From Idiomarina baltica OS145 (lineage in GTDB: Bacteria > Pseudomonadota > Gammaproteobacteria > Enterobacterales > Alteromonadaceae): DNA of 64,000 nucleotides. The first letter of the stretch is position 1. Each line of letters opens with the position of its first letter. The notes under the pieces were generated by a model that saw only the letters and a program-made list of their open reading frames with translations, was not told where the DNA came from and made no database searches. The stretch covers positions 344,816 to 408,815 of the forward strand of contig NZ_CH672403.1 of assembly GCF_000152885.1 (NCBI RefSeq), given 5' to 3'. This document shows positions 44,015 through 53,859 of this stretch, piece by piece. Position numbers and translations under genes: made by a program.

Positions 44015-46849
44015 TTACCAGCACGTCGGCTTACCGCAGGCAAAGCCTTGTAAGTAGTCAACCTGAGCTTTCGTCAACAACGCTCGCGTTTCATCATTTT
44101 CTACTCCGACTGCGGTCACTTCAATTTTATTAATTTGCGCTAAACGGATGCAGCTGTTTACCAACTCAGCATCAGTCGGGTCTAGCAGCATATTTTGAAC
44201 CCAAAATCGATTCACTTTTATCTGAGTCAGAGGTAAATACTTGAGCAAACGAAAGCTATTGAAGCCAGTACCAAACTGATCGATAGCCGTACCAAAACCT
44301 AAGTGGTTTAACTCCTTGAATAGGCGATACGTTTCCTCAAATCGATCGTTTGCGATAGGTTCCGCAACTTCAAACATCAACTGCTTGGGTTGAATATTCG
44401 AGTGCGCTACCATCGACTCAATGAAGTTTATAAAGTCTGCATCCTCTAAGCTCTGCTGTGATAAATTCACATGACAACGCCAAGTACGTGTTGCTTCAAA
44501 GGGTTGTTCTTCGAAACGTTCTATAAGCTCTCGAAACAGCCAACGATCCGCCTTTCCCATAATCCCCGCTTGTACCGCGGCGTTTAGAAACTGCTGCGGA
44601 GCAATTGCTTCATCGGGCTCGAGTGCATCGTCATTGGGTAATCGCAACAAGATTTCATAACAGTGTTTATCCTGCTCAAGTGATGCGCTTAATATGGGCT
44701 GCCGAAATACTTGCCAGTCTTGGTTGACTAATGCACTACGAAGCCGATCTTCCCAACGCCGCTCTTCACTTGTCTGCAGCCGGCGATGATCATCCGCTGT
44801 AGCACTGTACACTTTAAAATCACCCAACTGCTGAGCAATTTTTTCTGCATCGTGCGCCTGTCGGATGAGCCGTTCTGCTATACTCAAGTTCGCATCTTTA
44901 GCAACGGCCATGCCCGCGTTTGCAGTGAACTGAAAAACGCGACCCTCGGTGCTATACCTAAACTCCCGTACAATTTGCACAAGCTGATAGCAAAGCGCGA
45001 AGACCGCTTGCTCGTCATCCGGTCCAAGAATAGCAATACCATTCACTGGGTAACGCGCAAGCCGCATTGTTTGCGGAGTTTTCTTCTTCATTTGCAGAAT
45101 AAGTTGTAATAATGCCTGATCTCGATGTTGTCCTCCAACCTGATCACAGAGCACGTCGAAGCCTTTAATATCGATCAACATCACCGTACATGGCTTTTGC
45201 TTGTCGAGCTTCGCCTGGAAAATTCGCTTAAACTCTTCGAAGTTAAGCAAGCCTGTTAACGAGTCATGTTTGGCCAAATAGTTGAGTTGCATTTCTGCAT
45301 CGATTTGCTTGGATACATCCATCACGTGGCCCAAACCATCTGGATAGATGGATACCGAAAACCAACGCCGTTGACCACTAATTAACGTGATATTCACCAA
45401 CTGTTGCCAGTGCTCACTGCGACCTGGCTCGCGCCAGCTTAAAGCAGCTTCACCGAAAAGCTCTTCAGCACTGGGCCAATGTTGCACCAACATGCTTTTA
45501 TTTGAACATCCCAGCATAGAAAGAAAAGGCTTGTTGGCACGGATCCACTGCATCTTTCTATCAAGCTCAAACCAACCCTCTGAGCTACGCTGCTGAAACA
45601 GTCGCATACGTCTGCGAATAGTTAGATTCGCCGCTTTTAAACGATGAACTTTGTGGGCAAGTTGCTCGGATATACGCTCGAAGTTGGCAATCAATAACGC
45701 CAAGAGTGTTGCTGTCATCGCACAATATACGACAATGGTATTCTGACCAACCCAGGTTGAAGACATTCGCGGCCATGTTATCAGTAAGCTGAGAACGGTT
45801 AGCACAGTGAGTAGGGAGGCTTCCCAAAAGACGCGGTTGCGCGCGCGGCTCGATGTAATAAAGAACATCGCTAATAGGGCGGTAAGCATCAACGCTGAAT
45901 TTTGCGCCGCCAGCCACCAAGCGCTCCTTAGCATAGGAGCCCATGGCTGCAATACCGCACTAACGATGAACACTAAGGTAATCAACTTTAAGCCGCGTAC
46001 AATTTGCGATTGACGCGCTAGCCGACTAAATAACTCAACACATGCCCACCCCAGAACAACCAATAACCATTGTTGCGAATAGGGCATTAATAGTTGTGCA
46101 ATACTGGGCTTTAACGGCGAGAAATAGGTGATCCAAAGACCACTGTGCAATAACACGACGAGTATGAGAGTGACGCAAACACACGCAATACTCAGCTGAA
46201 GACGTCTCCGATTGCCTCGAGTCATACTAAATGCTGCAACAGCAATCAATACCATCAATCCCACATTAATACCCAATGCAGTTTGTTTTTGTTGCAGATG
46301 GAGCTGTAATGAGCCGGGATTCCAAAGCTGTATTGGATTGACATATTCGGGAGGGGTTTCGACAGAGACGAGCAAACGTACTGTAGTGCGAGCCGGCACT
46401 TCTATGGGTAACATCATTTGTTGTGCAAGGTACGGACGCTGAATCAGGCCATCTTTAAAGCGAACATCAGCCGAATCAATGACTTCTTCATTCCGATTTA
46501 TCACAAATACTTGTGCGTATTTGACGTAAGAACCGCCAAGATCAACGACAAAAGCCTGATTGATAGCACTGCGATTGTAGAGCGTTGCCAACCCCCATAC
46601 CGTTGTGTCGTTGTTTGCTTGCGCGCTTTGTTTTAGCGCTTCGAAAGACTGCCAGTATCGGGCACGATTAATATCGAGCTGCTGTAGAGACGTATTCGCT
46701 GGCAACACGCGAAATGTCATGTCCTGCGAAAGAAGCAGACGGTCGGTTTGCGCCGAAACAGTAACGATATCGCTCGCTGAAGCATGGCTACCTATTAACA
46801 TCAGAGCCCATATCACCAATAAAAAGCCGCTCTGCCTAGCGAATTTCAT
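44015..46849 (-). CDS. Membrane GGDEF-EAL protein with both domains degenerate
   Basis: The protein of about 944 residues has a signal peptide, a 7TMR-DISM-like periplasmic N-domain, and about seven membrane helices (roughly 190-400). A PAS-like segment follows (about 430-510), then GGDEF-like (about 525-690) and EAL-like (about 700-940) domains. The GGDEF position reads PVNGI, so cyclase activity is lost. The EAL keeps EILLR, N, E and QGF, but the metal-site DD becomes DQ, the Asp of KxD becomes KVN, and the Glu of AEGVE becomes Val, so phosphodiesterase activity is unlikely too. It is probably a c-di-GMP receptor or structural scaffold. The start at MKFARQSG (46849) leaves a 4-base gap to the preceding gene; an earlier ATG at 46900 is in frame. 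Confidence 0.85.
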   Translation of the reverse strand: MKFARQSGFLLVIWALMLIGSHASASDIVTVSAQTDRLLLSQDMTFRVLPANTSLQQLDINRARYWQSFEALKQSAQANNDTTVWGLATLYNRSAINQAFVVDLGGSYVKYAQVFVINRNEEVIDSADVRFKDGLIQRPYLAQQMMLPIEVPARTTVRLLVSVETPPEYVNPIQLWNPGSLQLHLQQKQTALGINVGLMVLIAVAAFSMTRGNRRRLQLSIACVCVTLILVVLLHSGLWITYFSPLKPSIAQLLMPYSQQWLLVVLGWACVELFSRLARQSQIVRGLKLITLVFIVSAVLQPWAPMLRSAWWLAAQNSALMLTALLAMFFITSSRARNRVFWEASLLTVLTVLSLLITWPRMSSTWVGQNTIVVYCAMTATLLALLIANFERISEQLAHKVHRLKAANLTIRRRMRLFQQRSSEGWFELDRKMQWIRANKPFLSMLGCSNKSMLVQHWPSAEELFGEAALSWREPGRSEHWQQLVNITLISGQRRWFSVSIYPDGLGHVMDVSKQIDAEMQLNYLAKHDSLTGLLNFEEFKRIFQAKLDKQKPCTVMLIDIKGFDVLCDQVGGQHRDQALLQLILQMKKKTPQTMRLARYPVNGIAILGPDDEQAVFALCYQLVQIVREFRYSTEGRVFQFTANAGMAVAKDANLSIAERLIRQAHDAEKIAQQLGDFKVYSATADDHRRLQTSEERRWEDRLRSALVNQDWQVFRQPILSASLEQDKHCYEILLRLPNDDALEPDEAIAPQQFLNAAVQAGIMGKADRWLFRELIERFEEQPFEATRTWRCHVNLSQQSLEDADFINFIESMVAHSNIQPKQLMFEVAEPIANDRFEETYRLFKELNHLGFGTAIDQFGTGFNSFRLLKYLPLTQIKVNRFWVQNMLLDPTDAELVNSCIRLAQINKIEVTAVGVENDETRALLTKAQVDYLQGFACGKPTCW

Positions 46850-46853
46850 GATA

Positions 46854-47111
46854 TTACAATTTCCTGACTTGTGCTTCGATCCATTGCTCTGTTCCCTCAA
46901 GTGGCACTAACCACGCAGCATCGCACAATGACGAGTAATGCAATAACCAATGTTTGCCATCTATCGCAAGACGCCAGCTCCATAAGTCTGCACTGCATTC
47001 TCGTTCCTTAATCGTTGCATTTATACGTTGAGTTACCAAGGTTAACCACGCATTAATTTCCTGGTCGGTATCATCTTTCGGAAGCCTCGGTAGTGTGACG
47101 GTCTCATCCAT
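46854..47111 (-). CDS. Small DUF3630-like protein
   Basis: This 85-residue cytosolic protein is Trp-rich with W-S-W-R-L-A-I-D-G-K-H-W-L-L-H-Y-S-S near its middle and a Q-W-I-E-A-Q-V tail, which fits the DUF3630 family as I recall it. Function is unknown. The ATG at 47111 overlaps the recQ stop by 8 bases, and the next gene on the strand begins 4 bases downstream, so recQ, this gene and the GGDEF-EAL gene could be one message. Confidence 0.65.
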   Translation of the reverse strand: MDETVTLPRLPKDDTDQEINAWLTLVTQRINATIKERECSADLWSWRLAIDGKHWLLHYSSLCDAAWLVPLEGTEQWIEAQVRKL

Positions 47112-48945
47112 CCAATACATCCTTCTCCGAACTGAGTGTAAGAAATGACTCTATCTCATCAATGAACGCCTCGCCATAACGCTCCAATTTGACCTGACCA
47201 ACACCACTAATCACCAACATTTCTGGAGCTGAAGTTGGATATTTCTGACACATTTCTACCAAACTATTATCATTAAATACAACAAACGGCGGAACGCCCT
47301 CCCGATCGGCGATGTCTTTACGCAATTTCCTTAAACGTCTAAACAGCACTTTATTGTAGTCACCTCGGTCAGTGATTTTGCTTTGACCTGACGTCAAATT
47401 AAGGCGAGGCTTAGCCAGTTCAAGCGTATTTTCGCCGCGCAGTATGGGACGCGCTTCTGCTGTTAACTGCAGGGCTGCATGTCGGCGGATATCTTGTACC
47501 AAAAAGCCACGGTGAATCAACTGACGGAGTATCGAATACCAGTATTCGTGTGTCTGATCACGACCCAACCCATAAGTACTGAGCTCGTGGTGTTGGTGTT
47601 CAAGTACCTTTTGATTTTTTGAGCCGCGCAACACTTCGACTACATGAGAAATACCAAACTGCTGACCAACCCGATAAACGCAACTTAATGCTTTCTGTGC
47701 ATCTTCAAGCGCGTCAAAACGCGTTGGCGGATCGAGACACAAGTCACAGTTACCACATTCTTTTTCAGAAAACTCATTAAAATAATTGAGCAGTACTAAA
47801 CGCCGACAAGTTTGGGCTTCTGCCATCGCTTGCATTGCAGAAAACTTTTGACGTTCTACGATCCCCCGATGCTCATTATCATGCTCATCTAGAATGCGCC
47901 GTATCCATTGCGCATCACTTGGGTCGTATAATAATAGTGCTTCCGCTGGCAAACCATCACGGCCAGCTCGGCCGGTTTCCTGATAATAGGACTCAATGCT
48001 ACGCGGAATATCAAAGTGAATGACATAACGGATGTTGGGTTTGTTGATACCCATACCAAAGGCGACTGTCGCGACCACCACATCCAAGTCGTCGCGTAAA
48101 AACTGTCTTAATGTTGTCTCTTTCAGTTCACTCGCGAGACCTGCGTGATAAGGTGCTGCTCGAACGCCTGCATCTTGTAAGCTCTCGGCAATGTCTTCGG
48201 TCTTCTTTCGACTACCACAATAAATGATACCTGCTGCGCCTTTCTGCTTGCGTACGTAGTCTTTGACCTGCTTAAAAGGCTTATACTTATCTTGCACGAC
48301 ATAGCGAATATTCGGTCGGTCAAAGGAGCTACGGTGACAATAGGGTTGTCTTAGTCCTAACCGTTCGATGATATCTTGTTGCGTTGCCGCATCCGCCGTA
48401 GCAGTCAAAGCCATAAAAGGAACATTAGGTAATACGTGACGTAGCTGACCTAGTTGACCGTACTCGGGTCGAAAGTCATGCCCCCACTGACTGATACAAT
48501 GCGCTTCGTCGATCGCAATAAACTGAGGTTGGTATGTTTGCAAACGCTCAATAAACGCAGCTTGCAACGCTCTCTCCGGACTTACGTAGAGTAAAGATAC
48601 TTCGCCATTTTGTAAGCGTCTCAATACGTTCAAGGCTTGTTCAGAAGATAGACCCGAGTGCAACGCCTCAGCCGCAACACCCATTGCCTGTAATGCCTCG
48701 ACCTGATCTTGCATCAATGACAACAACGGTGAAATAACGACCGTCAGCCCAGGTTGATGAATTGCGGGTAACTGATAGCAAAGTGACTTTCCACCGCCTG
48801 TTGGCATCAACACAAGTGTGTCTCGCCCTTCAAGCAGTTGCTGGATGACAGCTTCTTGACCCGCTCTAAATTGGGTATACCCAAAAACGTTGGCTAGCGT
48901 CTGCTGCAAGCTAGATGTTGTCGGCTGAGCTTCACTTAACGTCAT
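47104..48945 (-). CDS. recQ: ATP-dependent DNA helicase RecQ
   Basis: RecQ unwinds DNA 3'-5' in recombination and fork repair (RecF pathway). The 613-residue protein shows Walker A MPTGGGKSLCYQLPA (about 47-61), DEAH with IDEAHCISQWGHDFRPEYGQLG (aromatic-rich loop), the motif VI Q-E-T-G-R-A-G-R-D-G, a zinc site with Cys residues in CRRLVLLNYFNE and CGNCDLC, the winged-helix RQC region, and a C-terminal HRDC domain (about 525-600). Length matches E. coli RecQ (609). In E. coli the same neighbourhood holds pldA, yigI and rarD, and yigI-like and rarD genes lie next to it here too. Confidence 0.97.
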   Translation of the reverse strand: MTLSEAQPTTSSLQQTLANVFGYTQFRAGQEAVIQQLLEGRDTLVLMPTGGGKSLCYQLPAIHQPGLTVVISPLLSLMQDQVEALQAMGVAAEALHSGLSSEQALNVLRRLQNGEVSLLYVSPERALQAAFIERLQTYQPQFIAIDEAHCISQWGHDFRPEYGQLGQLRHVLPNVPFMALTATADAATQQDIIERLGLRQPYCHRSSFDRPNIRYVVQDKYKPFKQVKDYVRKQKGAAGIIYCGSRKKTEDIAESLQDAGVRAAPYHAGLASELKETTLRQFLRDDLDVVVATVAFGMGINKPNIRYVIHFDIPRSIESYYQETGRAGRDGLPAEALLLYDPSDAQWIRRILDEHDNEHRGIVERQKFSAMQAMAEAQTCRRLVLLNYFNEFSEKECGNCDLCLDPPTRFDALEDAQKALSCVYRVGQQFGISHVVEVLRGSKNQKVLEHQHHELSTYGLGRDQTHEYWYSILRQLIHRGFLVQDIRRHAALQLTAEARPILRGENTLELAKPRLNLTSGQSKITDRGDYNKVLFRRLRKLRKDIADREGVPPFVVFNDNSLVEMCQKYPTSAPEMLVISGVGQVKLERYGEAFIDEIESFLTLSSEKDVLDG

Positions 48946-49029
48946 AATAAAATCGGCTAGCTGTTATTGACTTAATGATTCGCATCACTCTATTGTAAGC
49001 GTCCTAGCCTCTTTGCACCATGATAAATA

Positions 49030-49485
49030 ATGAATACCCAAGAAATTCTCACACGCGTATCTGCTTTTATGAACGAACAAGTACCTTTTCAAAAGTTACT
49101 TGGCTTTGAAATTACCGAGTTCACACCCGAGCGCGGCCAAGTGAAGTTTCGTTGGCAAGATCCACTCATGGGTAATGTTCCACAACGCATGTTACACGGC
49201 GGTGTAACCGCAACCGCCCTTGATACTGCCGGTGGATTGGTCGCTATCGCTGGCATGATTGAACGTTTACAGGAACCTTCAGAGCATTACCTGATGGAAC
49301 GGTTGAGTCGGTGTGGCACAATTGATCTTCGTGTCGACTACCTGCGTCCCGGTCGGGGTAAAGAATTTATTGCAAATGCATCGATAATCCGTTCAGGCAA
49401 CAAGGTTGCCGTGGCGCGAATGGAACTTCATAATGAAGACGGTACGCATATCGCCTTTGGTACAGGCACTTATCTCGTCGGGTAA
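49030..49485 (+). CDS. yigI: YigI-like hotdog-fold thioesterase
   Basis: This 151-residue hotdog protein of the PaaI/4HBT type has the catalytic-region pattern M-L-H-G-G-V-T-A-T-A-L-D-T-A-G-G (about 56-71), the substrate-side D-L-R-V-D-Y-L-R-P-G-R-G motif (about 99-110), and a C-terminal FGTGTYLV. It is placed between recQ and rarD as E. coli yigI is near those genes, and the length and motifs fit YigI, a medium- to long-chain acyl-CoA thioesterase. It is divergent from recQ and lies 15 bases before rarD. Confidence 0.82.
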   Translation: MNTQEILTRVSAFMNEQVPFQKLLGFEITEFTPERGQVKFRWQDPLMGNVPQRMLHGGVTATALDTAGGLVAIAGMIERLQEPSEHYLMERLSRCGTIDLRVDYLRPGRGKEFIANASIIRSGNKVAVARMELHNEDGTHIAFGTGTYLVG

Positions 49486-49500
49486 TCACTAGGTAACATC

Positions 49501-50430
49501 ATGACCGAAGATGCTGTTCGAGCGCGTCAGGGCGTTTTCTTCGCGCTGGCCGCCTATTCATTTTGGGGTTTCGCACCCATCTATTTTAAATCAGTCCAAC
49601 AAGTGCCGGCGTTCGAAATCCTGGCACATCGAATTATTTGGGCGTTTATATTAGTTTTTATCCTCATCGTAGGCTTAAAACGACTGAATCGTTTAAAGCC
49701 GATTATCCGTTCACCAAAAATGATGTTTCGTCTTACCGTCGCCACCTGTCTATTGGGGGGTAACTGGTTTCTATTTATATGGGCGGTTAATGCGAATCAT
49801 ATGTTAGATGCAAGTTTGGGTTACTACATTAACCCACTGCTCAATGTCGCCATTGGCATGGCTTTTTTCCAAGAGAAGATGAGACGGTTACAACTATTTG
49901 CTATTGGGTTAGCCATTGTTGGTGTGGGAATACAAGTCGTTACATTTGGCTCAGTGCCTTGGGTGGCGCTCGCTTTAGCGAGCAGCTTTGCGATTTATGG
50001 CGCGATAAGAAAGCGTTTGCCTGTCGATTCGATTTCGGGTCTATGGTTAGAGACGACATTGCTTGTGCCGGTCATGTTGGGATATTTACTGTTTTTCGCA
50101 GACTCACCCAGTGCTGATATGACAGCCAACTCATGGCAACTTAACGTGTTGCTGATGGCCGCAGGATTAGTTACGACGATACCGCTCCTTTGCTTTACGG
50201 CGGCTGCGCAACGCATTCGCTACGCAACACTCGGTTTTTTCCAATATATCGCACCGAGTCTGATGTTTATTCTTGCCGTGAACTTGTATGACGAACCGTT
50301 AGCAGAGAGTAAGCTCATTACTTTTGTGATTATTTGGAGTGCGTTGGCGCTATACACCTTTGACTCGGTGATACAGCGCCAGCGAAACCGCCGTCTGAAA
50401 AAGTCAGCGGTACAGGAGCCGATTAGTTAA
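49501..50430 (+). CDS. rarD: RarD-like EamA-family transporter
   Basis: This 309-residue membrane protein has about ten transmembrane helices formed by two EamA repeats. The N-terminus reads G-V-F-F-A-L-A-A-Y-S-F-W-G-F-A-P-I-Y-F-K and N-A-N-H-M-L-D-A-S-L-G-Y-Y-I-N-P follows, both signatures of RarD proteins. The family is linked to chloramphenicol sensitivity in Pseudomonas, but its natural substrate is uncertain. It follows the yigI-like gene with a 15-base gap and its stop overlaps that of the convergent osmC gene by 8 bases. Confidence 0.93.
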   Translation: MTEDAVRARQGVFFALAAYSFWGFAPIYFKSVQQVPAFEILAHRIIWAFILVFILIVGLKRLNRLKPIIRSPKMMFRLTVATCLLGGNWFLFIWAVNANHMLDASLGYYINPLLNVAIGMAFFQEKMRRLQLFAIGLAIVGVGIQVVTFGSVPWVALALASSFAIYGAIRKRLPVDSISGLWLETTLLVPVMLGYLLFFADSPSADMTANSWQLNVLLMAAGLVTTIPLLCFTAAAQRIRYATLGFFQYIAPSLMFILAVNLYDEPLAESKLITFVIIWSALALYTFDSVIQRQRNRRLKKSAVQEPIS

Positions 50431-50845
50431 GCGTTGCTTCCATCGTGATTTCTGCATTGAGAAGTTTGCTGATAGGACAGCCTTTCTTGGCTTCTTCAGC
50501 GAGCTTCTCGAACTCGTCCTGCTCAATACCTTCAATATCGGCTTGCACTGTTAAGTGAATCTTATCCACTTTGAAACCACCATCAGCTTCAACTAAGCTC
50601 ACTTCAGCTTTTGCATCAATCGAGTTAGGCTCATAACCGGCCTCGCCTAGCATCAGCGAAAAAGCCATCGCGTAACAGCCTGAATGAGCAGCGCCGATCA
50701 ACTCTTCAGGGTTAGTACCTTTACCTGATTCAAAGCGGCTTTTGAACGAATACTGTGTTTCATCCAAGATGCCACTTTGAGTTGATACAACACCTGAACC
50801 TTCTTTGATACTTCCTTTCCAAACTGCGTTTGCACTGCGTTTCAT
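50423..50845 (-). CDS. osmC: OsmC-family peroxiredoxin
   Basis: This 140-residue protein has the OsmC/Ohr fold with two redox Cys, one in the AAHSGCYAMAFSLML motif (about 51-65) and one in KKGCPISKLLNAE (about 120-132). F-E-S-G-K-G-T-N-P-E-E-L-I-G-A is the typical subfamily region of OsmC, rather than Ohr. It reduces organic hydroperoxides using dihydrolipoamide-type or thiol donors. AGGAAG precedes the ATG. The gene is expressed alone; its 3' end overlaps rarD by 8 bases. Confidence 0.92.
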   Translation of the reverse strand: MKRSANAVWKGSIKEGSGVVSTQSGILDETQYSFKSRFESGKGTNPEELIGAAHSGCYAMAFSLMLGEAGYEPNSIDAKAEVSLVEADGGFKVDKIHLTVQADIEGIEQDEFEKLAEEAKKGCPISKLLNAEITMEATLN

Positions 50846-50907
50846 AATAACTTCCTCATTAATGAGAGTGTATTATGGCTTACGCGCATAACGCGAATGT
50901 CGATCAA

Positions 50908-53082
50908 CTAACTGACAGATGGTTCAAGTTTGGCATAAGCAACCACAAGCCACTTAGTCCCTACTTGATCGAAATTTATCTGGATACGGCTTTGCGGACC
51001 TGTGCCTTCATAATTGAGCACGGTTCCATCACCGAACTTCGCATGACGCACGCGCTGTCCCAACGAAAATCCAGTTTGCTCAAAGGCCTCATGACTTGCA
51101 CCGGTATTGAAGCGTCCATAACTTGTCGGCTTTTGTACCTGAGTTTGCAAGCGCACTTCATGCAGAGCATCTGCTGGCATCTCGCTAATAAAGCGACTCA
51201 CTTTGTGGAAAAAGTCTTGTCCATAAATACGCCGCTGTTCGGCGTATGTGATAACTAACTTTTGCATCGCTCGTGTCATACCGACATAGCACAACCGACG
51301 CTCTTCTTCTAAGCGTCCTGGTTCGTCCATCGACTGCTGCGAAGGAAATACGCCTTCCTCAACGCCAGTCATAAAGACCATCGGAAATTCGAGCCCTTTC
51401 GCACTGTGTAGCGTCATCAGCTGAACCGCATCTTGGTATTCATCGGCTTGCTCTTCACCCGCTTCCAACGCCGCGTGCGCTAAAAAGGCATTAAGCGGTG
51501 TAAGGTCTTCTTCAGTCTCGTCTTGAGTAAAGTTTTCGCAGGCACTGACTAACTCTTTCAAGTTCTCAACTCGTGTTTCCGCTTTCTCACCTTTTTCGGC
51601 CTCGTACATCGCCAGCAAACCAGAGCGTGATATCACTTCATTGCTTAAACGACCCAGAGTGAAGTCTTCCGTTTCATCGTCAGTGGTATTGATAAGTTCG
51701 ATAAAGCTCGCCACTGCATTGCGCGCTCGACCCGCTAGTTGCTTTTCATCTACAAGCTGGGTCGCCGCCTGCCAGAGAGATTTCTTCTGTTCTCGAGCCG
51801 TCTGCCGGATGATGTCTAAGGTACGATTGCCAATACCGCGCGTCGGTGTATTAATGACACGCTCAATCGCCGCATCATCATCACGATTACTAACTAAACG
51901 TAAATAAGCGAGTGCATCTTTGATTTCTTGCCGTTCGAAGAATCGCAAGCCACCATAAATTCGGTAGGGAAGACGCGCATGCAGTAGCGCTTCTTCAAGT
52001 ACGCGTGACTGCGCATTGCTGCGATACAACAGCGCTACGTCCTGTAAGGCACCACCTTGATCGCGCCACTCCTCAATACGACCCACGATATAGCGTGCCT
52101 CGTCCATTTCATTAAACGCAGCATAGAGGCTAATAGGCTCGCCCTCATTGCCTTCTGTCCAAAGATCTTTGCCAAGTCTGTCTGAATTATTTGCGATCAC
52201 TGAGTTCGCGGCACGCAATATATTTCCGGTCGAACGATAATTTTGCTCGAGGCGAATAGTCATCGCTGCAGGGTAGTCGTCTAAAAACTGCTGAATATTC
52301 TCAACCCGAGCACCGCGCCAACCATAAATTGACTGGTCATCATCGCCGACAATGGTGACGATATTATCTTGCCCAGAAAGCAAACGAATCCAAGCATACT
52401 GAATCGAGTTAGTATCCTGAAACTCGTCTACGAGGATATGGCGGAAGCGTTTTTGGTAATGTTCCCGCACGGTTTTGTTATCACGCAGTAGCTCGTGCGC
52501 ACGCAAAAGCAGCTCGGCAAAATCAACTAGACCGGCACGGTCACAACTCTCTTGGTATGCCTCGTAAATCTGTTTTAAGGTTTGTTCGGTGGGATCAAAG
52601 GTTTCAATATGCTGTGCTCTTAAACCTTCGTCTTTTTTACCATTGATATACCATTGCGCTTGTTTTGCTGGCCAGCGCTTTTCATCCAAATTCATTGACT
52701 TAATTAAGCGCTTAACCAAACGTTGTTGATCGTCACTATCCAATATTTGGAAGTTTTGCGGTAAGCCTACATCCATATAGTGCGCTCGCAACAGACGATG
52801 GGCGAGACCATGGAACGTACCTATCCACATATTTCTGACCGATGAACCGAGGAGTTGCTCAACACGACCTCGCATTTCCGAGGCAGCCTTGTTAGTAAAG
52901 GTCACGGCTAAAATACTGTAAGGAGAATAACGACGTTCTTGAATCAGCCAAGCAATTCGGTGCACTAATACCCGAGTTTTACCACTACCGGCGCCAGCCA
53001 ATACCAGCATAGGCCGATCATCAGCGCTTACCGCCGTGGCTTGCTTCTCATTTAAACCGGAAATTAACGGGTGCGTGCTCAT
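50908..53082 (-). CDS. uvrD: DNA helicase II UvrD
   Basis: UvrD is a 3'-5' SF1A helicase acting in nucleotide-excision and mismatch repair and in removing RecA filaments. The protein of about 724 residues begins MSTHPLISGLNEKQATAV (start at 53082; an upstream ATG at 53142 adds 20 untypical residues). It carries Walker A LAGAGSGKTRVLVHRIAWL (about 28-46), VDEFQDTN, GDDDQSIYGWRGA, RLEQNYRST, and the TLHSAKGLEFP and VGMTRAMQKL motifs. Length is near E. coli UvrD (720). The upstream yigB gene is 69 bases away; the order yigB-uvrD is the E. coli order. Confidence 0.97.
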   Translation of the reverse strand: MSTHPLISGLNEKQATAVSADDRPMLVLAGAGSGKTRVLVHRIAWLIQERRYSPYSILAVTFTNKAASEMRGRVEQLLGSSVRNMWIGTFHGLAHRLLRAHYMDVGLPQNFQILDSDDQQRLVKRLIKSMNLDEKRWPAKQAQWYINGKKDEGLRAQHIETFDPTEQTLKQIYEAYQESCDRAGLVDFAELLLRAHELLRDNKTVREHYQKRFRHILVDEFQDTNSIQYAWIRLLSGQDNIVTIVGDDDQSIYGWRGARVENIQQFLDDYPAAMTIRLEQNYRSTGNILRAANSVIANNSDRLGKDLWTEGNEGEPISLYAAFNEMDEARYIVGRIEEWRDQGGALQDVALLYRSNAQSRVLEEALLHARLPYRIYGGLRFFERQEIKDALAYLRLVSNRDDDAAIERVINTPTRGIGNRTLDIIRQTAREQKKSLWQAATQLVDEKQLAGRARNAVASFIELINTTDDETEDFTLGRLSNEVISRSGLLAMYEAEKGEKAETRVENLKELVSACENFTQDETEEDLTPLNAFLAHAALEAGEEQADEYQDAVQLMTLHSAKGLEFPMVFMTGVEEGVFPSQQSMDEPGRLEEERRLCYVGMTRAMQKLVITYAEQRRIYGQDFFHKVSRFISEMPADALHEVRLQTQVQKPTSYGRFNTGASHEAFEQTGFSLGQRVRHAKFGDGTVLNYEGTGPQSRIQINFDQVGTKWLVVAYAKLEPSVS

Positions 53083-53151
53083 GCATGACTCCTTGGCTAA
53101 CTGAATGAGGCTCAGTGTAATGATCCAATACTGTATAAGCAACCAGTTATC

Positions 53152-53859
53152 TTAAAGGAGTAATGCGCTAAGTTCCTGTAAGTCATCAATGGTCACCGTT
53201 GGCAATACGCGCAACTGGTGTGAGCGTCCTAAGCCACTGGTTAACCAAACACTTTGCATTCCAGCACGTTGAGCACCGAAAACATCCGACTGCGGCGAGT
53301 CACCAACGTGCAAAATAGCCTCGGGTGCGCAATTCATTGCCTGCTTTACGTACTCGAACATGTCAGTATTGGGTTTGCCACGTAAATCATGGGTCGGTTG
53401 TAAGGCAAGTTTAAAGTAGTGCCCAATTCCGACGCGCTTAACATCGGCATTGCCATTACTTACAGCCACTAAGCTATACCGAGATGCTAATTGGTCGAGC
53501 AAGTCATGTACTTCTTCGCTGACACTAAAGTCGCTTCGAAAAGCAAGGAACGCATCCATGATCTCATCGGTTACCGTGTCCGCATCATCGATCTCAAGTT
53601 CACGAAAGCCTTGTAGCAAAGTGGCACGACGCAGCGCAGTCATATTGTCTGCTAGGGCATCATCGCGTCGCATTAAGTCCAACCGGCGCTGCCGCCAGTG
53701 CTCAATATCCCACTCTCGCGTCTCAGGCACACGTTCAGTGATGAGCGAATGGGTGCGCTCCTCAGTACGTTTAATAATCGGAACGTTGTCGTATAAAGTA
53801 TCGTCTAAATCAAAACTAATGACTTTAGGCGGATGAAAGCGTCGATGGAAACGTATCAT
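53152..53859 (-). CDS. yigB: HAD-IA phosphatase YigB
   Basis: This 235-residue HAD hydrolase has motif I VISFDLDDTLYDN (about 14-26), VAVSNGNAD (motif II) and ILHVGDSPQSDVFGAQRAG (motif IV). The gene order xerC-yigB-uvrD and the family profile match YigB, which in E. coli dephosphorylates FMN and the riboflavin intermediate 5-amino-6-(5-phosphoribitylamino)uracil. It overlaps xerC by 4 bases, so the two are translationally coupled, as in E. coli. Confidence 0.93.
   Translation of the reverse strand: MIRFHRRFHPPKVISFDLDDTLYDNVPIIKRTEERTHSLITERVPETREWDIEHWRQRRLDLMRRDDALADNMTALRRATLLQGFRELEIDDADTVTDEIMDAFLAFRSDFSVSEEVHDLLDQLASRYSLVAVSNGNADVKRVGIGHYFKLALQPTHDLRGKPNTDMFEYVKQAMNCAPEAILHVGDSPQSDVFGAQRAGMQSVWLTSGLGRSHQLRVLPTVTIDDLQELSALLL

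Noticed and set aside
50875..51258. Plus-strand ORF antisense to the 3' end of uvrD
   Set aside because: It has no family resemblance and overlaps a conserved gene's coding sequence; it is a frame shadow.
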